Below, in pieces: positions 19,770 to 25,248 of a DNA stretch of 25,248 nt. How positions within the stretch are numbered: the stretch's first letter is position 1; the number at the start of each line of letters is the position of its first letter. The position numbers were made by a program, and so were the translations under genes. The stretch is from a virus: the IMG/VR virus record IMGVR_UViG_3300050821_000499, positions 1 to 25,248 of that record; one strand, 5' to 3'. A model generated the notes under the pieces. The model searched no databases and had not been told where the DNA came from. It was given only the letters and a program-made list of their open reading frames with translations.

Positions 19770-20473
19770 TTCGGGAATGCCCCGGATGGTTTCAGGACGA
19801 GCTCACGCGTGTTGGCGGAACAAATCGTTACGGCGACCCGCTATTCAAGCTCGTATGGTCCAGCGAGCCGCGCACGATTGTTGGCGGCCGCTTTGCCGAT
19901 GGCTTTGTTGGCTATCGCAATATGCCCGCGATCCCTGGCGAGCCATGCTGGGCGCTGATGATCTGGGAAGGGCCAGAAGCGTATGGCGATCCCCTCGAGT
20001 GGGAGTATCAGTACCGCCAGCCAGACACCGGATGCCTCGATTGCGGCTCCTTTCCGAAGGAAGGCCGCTACCGCTTGCTCAAGCAATTCATGCACCGTGA
20101 GCTGGTACGGCAGGAAGTCTGGAAGATTCAATACAACTGGAAACGCCGCAAGCGTGAGCGGGTTCTCGTGCAGCGTCCGCAGCTGGTCACGACCAAGATG
20201 GAACCCTGCGGATTGATTCTCGACCTAATGATTCCGATGCTGCAGGCGTGGCGGCGGTTGACATTCGCACAGAAGCTCGAGGCCGTAGAAGACCGCAAGA
20301 AGCGTCAGGATGCCGAGCGAGATCGCGTGACGAAGGACGCTATGCATGATTCTCGCGTGCGACGTGGAAGCCAGCTTGTGCAGAAACGGGCAGAACTGAT
20401 CGAGAAGGGCATGGATCAGGCAATGAAGATTGCCTCGCAGTATGGGCGCGGCATGGTTACGGCTTTGAACTAA
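19766..20473 (+). CDS. Conserved virion-region protein, unknown function
   Basis: The product has 235 residues. GTG 19766 is preferred over ATG 19697 because it is coupled to the preceding gene and has AAGAG (19753-19757) upstream. The first half is rich in Trp, Gly and Pro (CPGWFQDELTRVGGTNRYGD, then FGVYRNMPAIPGEP-type loops) with a CLDC pair (about 92-95). The second half is a long, charged helix rich in Arg and Lys (QKLEAVEDRKKRQDAERDRV). It looks like a protein with a globular domain and helical tail. Position suggests a structural or assembly protein, but no named family is recognised. Confidence 0.7.
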   Translation: MIRECPGWFQDELTRVGGTNRYGDPLFKLVWSSEPRTIVGGRFADGFVGYRNMPAIPGEPCWALMIWEGPEAYGDPLEWEYQYRQPDTGCLDCGSFPKEGRYRLLKQFMHRELVRQEVWKIQYNWKRRKRERVLVQRPQLVTTKMEPCGLILDLMIPMLQAWRRLTFAQKLEAVEDRKKRQDAERDRVTKDAMHDSRVRRGSQLVQKRAELIEKGMDQAMKIASQYGRGMVTALN

Positions 20474-20485
20474 GGAGACAGCAAA

Positions 20486-21280
20486 ATGGCAAAGACAATC
20501 TTTGAAAAAGGCCCATCGGCCGGCGAGATGCGGGCCAAGAATCCAGACGAGTTTTCTGCGGACTTCAAGGGCCCGGTTCGCTACCGCATCGATGGGCAGG
20601 TCTATATCTTTTCCGTCGCCAAACGGAATTTCTGGGTCAATCAGACATTGTTCCCGAAGACGGAATTGATGGGCTGCATAAATGGCGAGCGCTATGTTCT
20701 AGCGACTACGGTAGCGGATCCCGTTCCGCAGGCTGCCCCAGACCTTGAGCGCGGCGGCAAGCGCGTGGATTACGAGGACGGTTGGCGTGCATCGATTGGA
20801 CTACTGCATCCCGAGCATCCAATGGGCGGCAATGGCGACTGGTGGACCGGTGCCGATCAAGGCACTATGTCTGATGGCGTCAACCTCATCGCGCAGGGAC
20901 TCTTTCCAAGCCGCACGAACCCGCCAAAAGAGGAAGACATCCGGCGTGCCGAGCAGTTCCGCGACAAGCGGTATCGCAGGTTGACGGACATGGCATTTCA
21001 GGCGTCCGCGAAGGGGTCGAGATACCTGGCTGACTTTCTGCGCATGCATGAAGACGTTGCCGACGCGATGGATGCTTTAGGGCTGACCGCAGACTGGCAC
21101 CGTGGAAACCGGAAGGTCAAAGCCGAATGCCCCAACTGCGGCGATGAGATTTCCCCGTCGCTGGCATTCCACAAGTCAAGTGCGGGTGTGCTCTGCGTGA
21201 TTGATCCGGTTCGTGCATTCAAGGCCGGCGCGATTACGAAAGAGCAGATGGAAGATTTAGCAACCGCTCCGGCGGTCTAA
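20486..21280 (+). CDS. Conserved virion-region protein with zinc-ribbon-like end
   Basis: The product has 264 residues and starts at ATG 20486 after GGAGACAG (20473-20480). The N-terminal ~70 residues look beta-rich (KGPVRYRIDGQVYIFSVAKR). The middle is charged and helical, and a CPNCGDEI segment (about 216-223) with a later Cys (about 237) suggests a C-terminal zinc ribbon. It lies between the 235-residue protein and the connector-type gene. No family is recognised. A role in head completion is guessed from position. Confidence 0.65.
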   Translation: MAKTIFEKGPSAGEMRAKNPDEFSADFKGPVRYRIDGQVYIFSVAKRNFWVNQTLFPKTELMGCINGERYVLATTVADPVPQAAPDLERGGKRVDYEDGWRASIGLLHPEHPMGGNGDWWTGADQGTMSDGVNLIAQGLFPSRTNPPKEEDIRRAEQFRDKRYRRLTDMAFQASAKGSRYLADFLRMHEDVADAMDALGLTADWHRGNRKVKAECPNCGDEISPSLAFHKSSAGVLCVIDPVRAFKAGAITKEQMEDLATAPAV

Positions 21281-21290
21281 CAGTCTTCAC

Positions 21291-21350
21291 CGGGGCAGAA
21301 TGGCCGCAGCGTTGGGACTGTCTCCCCCAATGACACCGCCTGACGCCCCG
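21291..21350 (+). promoter_or_regulatory. Nested stem structure before the connector-type gene
   Basis: CGGGGC (21291-21296) can pair with GCCCCG (21345-21350), enclosing TTGGG/CCCAA (21312-21316 with 21326-21330). The structure ends 17 nt before ATG 21368, and a weak AAGGAAA ribosome site lies between. No gene is seen in the 87-nt spacer. It might regulate translation or simply be a gene-end structure. Confidence 0.35.
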
Positions 21351-21367
21351 CGTGAAGTAAGGAAACG

Positions 21368-22210
21368 ATGCCCAATCAAGCAATGATCGGCGGGAACATC
21401 AGATACCCCACGCTGCAGGGGATCTGTGACGATTTTCGGGCGTCGATCAATGACACATTCAACAACTCGGGCGGATCAGGGACGGGTCAGGGCGGCGGCG
21501 CGGGGCTGATCATGCCCAACACAAACCCTGATCTTCTCGTTCTCCTGAATGCGGCAGTTCGCGATACCTATGCCGAGCTGCGCAACGTTGGCGCGCCAGA
21601 GCTGATTCTCGATAACTACATCGTGTCTGGACTCCCCGCGCTCACCGCGCCTGATCCGAGCGTTCAGGTAGGCCTAAGCTATGCAGGATTCTTTGACGGG
21701 TTCCAATGGCACTCGCAATGGACGCTGCCGATCGGCCTCTCGCGGATGCTGGCTGTCTCGCAGCGGATAACAAACAGCGGCAATGACTTCAGCATGCTGC
21801 AGCACTTTCCTGCCGGGATTCCGGGCGCGCTGCAAGGCCTGCTGAACTACGGCTGGGAGATGCGGCAGGGCATTCTCTGGATGAACGGCGCGACGTCGAT
21901 CATCGATCTGCGCATTCGCTGCCGGATCACGTACCCCGACTTCCAGAGCGCCGCGGCGAGTGCGATCAACTTCTCGACGGCATATGTTCCGCTGTTGGAT
22001 AGCCTCAACGCAATTTCCGCGAAGATGCTCGTCAAGTACGCGCGGCGATTTGCCCCGGAGCTCTTGACGACCGCAAAGGATGCCGAAACGGACTACATGG
22101 GCAAGCTGAAGCTGGAAGCGAGTCGCGAACGGCAATCGCAGGAAAACCAGCGCGCAGGTTTTGGAGATGAAGCGGTCGCCGATTTTGCGATTGCGTGGTC
22201 ATGGTTATGA
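21368..22210 (+). CDS. Probable head-tail connector or adaptor protein
   Basis: The product has 280 residues. The N-terminal part, YPTLQGICDDFRASINDTFN, followed by NPDLLVLLNAAVRDTYAELR (about 54-73), resembles the helical opening of phage adaptor proteins that have a 'decide where the domain ends, then LLN-A-YRD' pattern. A beta-rich middle (LPIGLSRMLAVSQRITNSGN, then MRQGILWMNGATSIIDLRIR) and a charged C-terminal helix follow. It fits a connector between portal and tail in podovirus-like order, but this is inferred from layout and pattern. AAGGAAA lies 5-6 nt before the ATG. Confidence 0.55.
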   Translation: MPNQAMIGGNIRYPTLQGICDDFRASINDTFNNSGGSGTGQGGGAGLIMPNTNPDLLVLLNAAVRDTYAELRNVGAPELILDNYIVSGLPALTAPDPSVQVGLSYAGFFDGFQWHSQWTLPIGLSRMLAVSQRITNSGNDFSMLQHFPAGIPGALQGLLNYGWEMRQGILWMNGATSIIDLRIRCRITYPDFQSAAASAINFSTAYVPLLDSLNAISAKMLVKYARRFAPELLTTAKDAETDYMGKLKLEASRERQSQENQRAGFGDEAVADFAIAWSWL

Positions 22211-22257
22211 TAACAAAGGACTTAACAGTAGCCCGAGAAGGGTGACTAACCGTAATC

Positions 22258-22274
22258 CGCGCCGAGGAGGCGCG
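22258..22274 (+). promoter_or_regulatory. Hairpin holding the ribosome binding site of the next gene
   Basis: CGCGCC (22258-22263) pairs perfectly with GGCGCG (22269-22274) around a GAGGA loop. The Shine-Dalgarno GAGGAGG (22264-22270) fills the loop and two bases of the stem, and ATG 22280 comes 9 nt later. Translation may depend on opening this hairpin. The 69-nt spacer contains no gene. Confidence 0.6.
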
Positions 22275-22279
22275 CACAA

Positions 22280-23155
22280 ATGGCAAACGCAGGGCAATTC
22301 GTTCTTCAGGTTTCCGACTTCACTCTCGCGGGCATCGATAAAACCAATCGCACGCTTCGCGTCAAAGGTAACGCAATCCCGATCATCGTTCCGGGCAGCG
22401 TCCTTGCCGGCACCGTAGTAGCCGGAGGGTCAGGCTGGGTAGTGGGAGATTTGCTTACAGTGGCTCATGCGCCAGGGGCGATTCTCAAGGTTGCTACTGT
22501 AAGTTCCGGCGCAATCGCTACCGTGACCGTAGTCAAGCCCTCCGGGGGGGCGACGGCAACCACCGCAGATGTAGCCACGGCCATTGCTCCTTCGGCTGGC
22601 ATCTCTGCAACCATCACCACAACCGTAAACGCCGGCTCTGGCGGACTGCTCATCATTACCGGCTTCTCGATCACGTCCAGCGTGGTTACCTTCAACGTCG
22701 TCAATTCCCTCACTGGCGGCGGCGGGCAGACGGTCATCGTTCAGGGCTTTACCGGTCCCTATTCCTACCTGAACGGTTCCTACACAACCGCATCGGCGAC
22801 GGCCACGACAATTACGGCATCAATCACCGCTCCGAATGTCGGCCAGACTGTGGTCTATGCCACGGTAACCGTGCAGCCGACTTACATCACGGGCGGCATT
22901 CCGATCAGCTGGCAGTTTGTGGATCAGGCCGGCAATCCGCGGCCTATCGCTGGGATTGGGCCTCTTGCTAACCCAAACTGGCTGACGCTGCAGACAAAGA
23001 TCGCATCGTCTCTGACGTATGCCACCAACCTCACGCAGACAAACATCACGCCGCTAGTAAAAATTCTCAGCAGCGGAACAGAGTTATCGAACGCTGCGTC
23101 GATAACGGCAGATGTGGTTGGCTTCCTAGCTGAGTTTGCTTTCGGAGCATTCTAA
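22280..23155 (+). CDS. Beta-rich virion (tail-type) protein
   Basis: The product has 291 residues, with no cysteine and high Ala, Val, Thr, Gly and Ser content and almost continuous beta strands. A Gly-turn repeat region (VVAGGSGWVVGDLLTVAHAP then VATVSSGAIATVTVVKPSGG, about 49-92) is of a type often seen in phage fibre and baseplate proteins. A module GFTGPYSYLNGSYTTASATA (about 155-174) resembles an Ig-like structural repeat also hinted at in the following gene. A tail, fibre or decoration role is inferred. It ends with TAA 23153-23155, and the next gene continues in the same frame from the following codon. Confidence 0.65.
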   Translation: MANAGQFVLQVSDFTLAGIDKTNRTLRVKGNAIPIIVPGSVLAGTVVAGGSGWVVGDLLTVAHAPGAILKVATVSSGAIATVTVVKPSGGATATTADVATAIAPSAGISATITTTVNAGSGGLLIITGFSITSSVVTFNVVNSLTGGGGQTVIVQGFTGPYSYLNGSYTTASATATTITASITAPNVGQTVVYATVTVQPTYITGGIPISWQFVDQAGNPRPIAGIGPLANPNWLTLQTKIASSLTYATNLTQTNITPLVKILSSGTELSNAASITADVVGFLAEFAFGAF

Positions 23156-25248
23156 TTGCACGGAACATCTCCAGGGGAAGCAACTATCCCGATAACCTCG
23201 TTCGGCGGGCTAGTTACGCTCGCCGTGCCCGAGAGCTTGCCGGAAGGCGCTTCCCCGCGCACATGGAACACTGATTTTCTCGTCGGCGAAGTGAACACGC
23301 GCGACGGCCTGACGAGCGTCTATAACCATCAGACCTCGTCGGTGGGGCCAAACGGCGGCGGCGCTGCTTCAAGTTCCACGTGGAGCAACCCCGCGTCGTT
23401 ATTGTCCTCTGCTGGATATGCCAGCTTCACGCCAGCATCTACGCCGAATAGCGTAGACGTGACAGAGTTCGGCCTCGCATTATCGGAAGCCGTTTCCGTT
23501 ACCGGCATTCAAGTTCAAATTACCGGCTACGCCAATGCCCCAGCGCTCTTGCTGGCGGAGTTGATAGTCAACGGCAATGTCCTGGCCTCAAAGGAAGTCT
23601 TTTGGCCAGCAGTGGCCGGTGCGGGCCTTGTCCTGGGATCGCTCACTGATTTGTGGGGCATTCCCTGGATTGTCGACACCGTCAATGCGGTCTCTTTTGG
23701 CATCCGGCTAAGCCTGCAGCCGACAGGCGGATTCACCGGCGTAACGGCTTATGCGCAAAATGTTCTGATAACGATTGGCACCAACACCGGCCAGCAGACC
23801 ATGCAGCCGTTCTCGACCTTCACCGATCAGAATGGCTTGCGTTATAACCTCGTACTCGATCAGGGCGGCAACCTCTGGGTTGAGCAGTTGGACTTCGATC
23901 CCGGCACGCTGACTCTGTCACGTAGCGGCATCCAGCCCGGCTCGATGGCCGTAACGGTGCAGGGCGAAGGCGTCGAGTATATGGCCTTCGTTAAGCCGTT
24001 GTTGCCTGGCGGCTCGGACATGCCGCTGCAGTGGTCGCCGGAATGGACTGACCGCATTACGCAGGTAGGCCCGGGCGCGGCGCCGGTCTTTACGCCGTCG
24101 ACAGCATCGGATATTGATTATCCCATCGCCTCGATTACGCAGCCCGCGGCACATTCGCAAGGCTCGTCATATTTCCTGCAATCCGCGGGGCCTGGCTCGA
24201 ATCAGCCTGGCAATGTCGTTACGTTCTATTACCTCGACGCGACCGTGGCGCCTGGCCCTGACGCGGATCTGGTAACGGCGTTCAATTCCGGGTTCCCGAC
24301 GTATGTCTATGCGTCGTTTACCGGAAGCCCTACAACTTTTGGCCCGGAAGTGGTTCAGGTCACTGCGGTAGGCGAAGCGCAGCCACCAGGGCAGCCACGC
24401 AACTTCTACTACTTTTGCTTTCAGGTCACCTCGACGGCCTACACGTATTACGCAGGCTCAGGCCATCCCGCATACACCGCGGCCTATCAGCGCACTCTGG
24501 CCACGCTGACTACGACCGTTCCGGTTCCGAATCTGGAAGTGGGCAACCAGATGGCAGTCACTGGCGTCACGCCGAGCGACTGGAATGCCACTTGGACGGT
24601 AAGCCAGACGCCGAACGCCTCGGAAATGGTCATTACCGGCTCACAGGTGACGGCCGGCGTCGCGACATTCAATTATGCGGTGACCAACGGGACCGCCAAC
24701 CCTGCCGTGGGCGAATTGGTCACGATTACCAACACCCTGAACGCGGGCGGGGCGCTTAATGTGACGCAGTGGCCTATTGCTTCGGTTTCTGGTGGATCTA
24801 CAGGCACATTCACTGTCGACGGCTACCCTGGAACCTTGACGGCCGGATTTCAGACAGAGAACGGCTATGCGGACACTGCAGGAACGATCTTCGACTTCGA
24901 CCCGGGCGCGGCTCTCGTGGGAACGTCGACGAATCCCATCTTCGGCAATGCCGGATCGGGCGGCGATGTAGTGTTCAACGCTTCCGGAGTCTTTATCGAT
25001 CCGGGCACCTATCAGGGGACGCAATTCTTTATCCTGCGTGACGGAAGTTACACGTTCCCCGCACCGCCAGTAACCTTTACGGTGCCGGACAACACGACGC
25101 AGATTGTAGTGACGCAGCTAGCTATCGGGCCGCCAAACGTCTACGGGCGCGGCATCTCAATTACAGAAGCTGGCCAGAATGGCGTGCCGGGCGCGAACTT
25201 CTTCACGCTGCCGGATGCGGTGAATTTCTATGTGAACGGAGTGAAGCA
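23156..25248 (+). CDS. Large beta-rich tail-type protein, TTG start, partial
   Basis: A frame with no stop runs from TTG 23156 to the window end (697 codons so far, 3' truncated). No early ATG exists, and GGAG (23144-23147) lies 8 nt before the TTG, so I accept it. Residues ~100-215 form a beta-sandwich-like domain (EAVSVTGIQVQITGYANAPA, then FGIRLSLQPTGGFTG). Around 440-550 two Ig-like modules follow each other, with VGNQMAVTGVTPSDWNATWT and VGELVTITNTLN. Such modules are typical of phage tail and host-contact proteins. The final part (about 560-697) is Gly- and Asp-rich. It directly continues the frame of the preceding gene after its TAA. The specific role is not determined. Confidence 0.7.
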   Translation, partial: MHGTSPGEATIPITSFGGLVTLAVPESLPEGASPRTWNTDFLVGEVNTRDGLTSVYNHQTSSVGPNGGGAASSSTWSNPASLLSSAGYASFTPASTPNSVDVTEFGLALSEAVSVTGIQVQITGYANAPALLLAELIVNGNVLASKEVFWPAVAGAGLVLGSLTDLWGIPWIVDTVNAVSFGIRLSLQPTGGFTGVTAYAQNVLITIGTNTGQQTMQPFSTFTDQNGLRYNLVLDQGGNLWVEQLDFDPGTLTLSRSGIQPGSMAVTVQGEGVEYMAFVKPLLPGGSDMPLQWSPEWTDRITQVGPGAAPVFTPSTASDIDYPIASITQPAAHSQGSSYFLQSAGPGSNQPGNVVTFYYLDATVAPGPDADLVTAFNSGFPTYVYASFTGSPTTFGPEVVQVTAVGEAQPPGQPRNFYYFCFQVTSTAYTYYAGSGHPAYTAAYQRTLATLTTTVPVPNLEVGNQMAVTGVTPSDWNATWTVSQTPNASEMVITGSQVTAGVATFNYAVTNGTANPAVGELVTITNTLNAGGALNVTQWPIASVSGGSTGTFTVDGYPGTLTAGFQTENGYADTAGTIFDFDPGAALVGTSTNPIFGNAGSGGDVVFNASGVFIDPGTYQGTQFFILRDGSYTFPAPPVTFTVPDNTTQIVVTQLAIGPPNVYGRGISITEAGQNGVPGANFFTLPDAVNFYVNGVK

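Noticed and set aside
1-25248. CRISPR array, tRNA genes, insertion sequence or integrase
   Set aside because: No regular repeat-spacer pattern, cloverleaf, transposase or integrase motif was seen.
1-25248. Stop codon reassignment
   Set aside because: TAA, TAG and TGA all end well-supported genes (for example 12193, 15966, 19184), and no gene requires reading through one.

Overview
The window is a 25 kb piece of a tailed double-stranded DNA bacteriophage or prophage (Caudoviricetes). Every convincing gene is on the + strand. Most are packed with ATGA or GTGA stop/start overlaps and Shine-Dalgarno sites, which implies long co-transcribed, translationally coupled operons in a bacterial host. 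Base composition looks moderately GC-rich by eye. Families such as ERF, YqaJ, DUF1376 and DUF551 are common in phages of Gram-negative bacteria, but nothing seen fixes the host. I see no integrase, tRNA, CRISPR array, insertion sequence or endolysin, so lifestyle and lysis genes are undetermined and the genome continues past both ends.

Layout. (1) 1-7328, early DNA-metabolism region: small membrane and zinc-ribbon proteins, an ERF single-strand annealing protein with a YqaJ exonuclease (a Red-like recombination pair), two HNH proteins, a DUF1376 replication protein whose gene carries five tandem 11-bp repeats (candidate origin), a cytosine-C5 methyltransferase, a VRR-NUC nuclease, an adenine/cytosine-N methyltransferase, several tiny ORFs including a DUF551 protein, and an XRE-type regulator. 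(2) 7329-7562, a gene-free structured gap. (3) 7563-9575, a second small cluster with an HTH-metallophosphoesterase fusion. (4) 9576-9939, a second structured gap with a terminator. (5) 9940-15966, packaging: small membrane proteins, small and large terminase subunits, a histidine-rich protein and a large portal. (6) 15985-25248, head and tail: putative scaffold, major capsid protein, a terminator, a GroES-like co-chaperonin, conserved virion-type proteins, a probable connector, and two beta-rich tail-type proteins, the last running off the end.

The most interesting signal is not a gene. The two gene-free gaps hold paralogous structured elements (7400-7543 and 9796-9920). Both have a 6-bp hairpin, a CGTCTT linker, a 10-bp stem with one compensatory base-pair change, and ordered conserved blocks. 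Both stems end exactly 19 nt before an ATG (7563 and 9940). This looks like a duplicated phage RNA or leader element that I do not recognise. Other points of interest are the candidate origin inside the replication gene, a GroES-like protein right after the capsid gene, hairpins that hold the ribosome binding sites of two virion genes, and a methyltransferase-nuclease-methyltransferase cassette. All functions are inferred from motifs read by eye; no database search was run.
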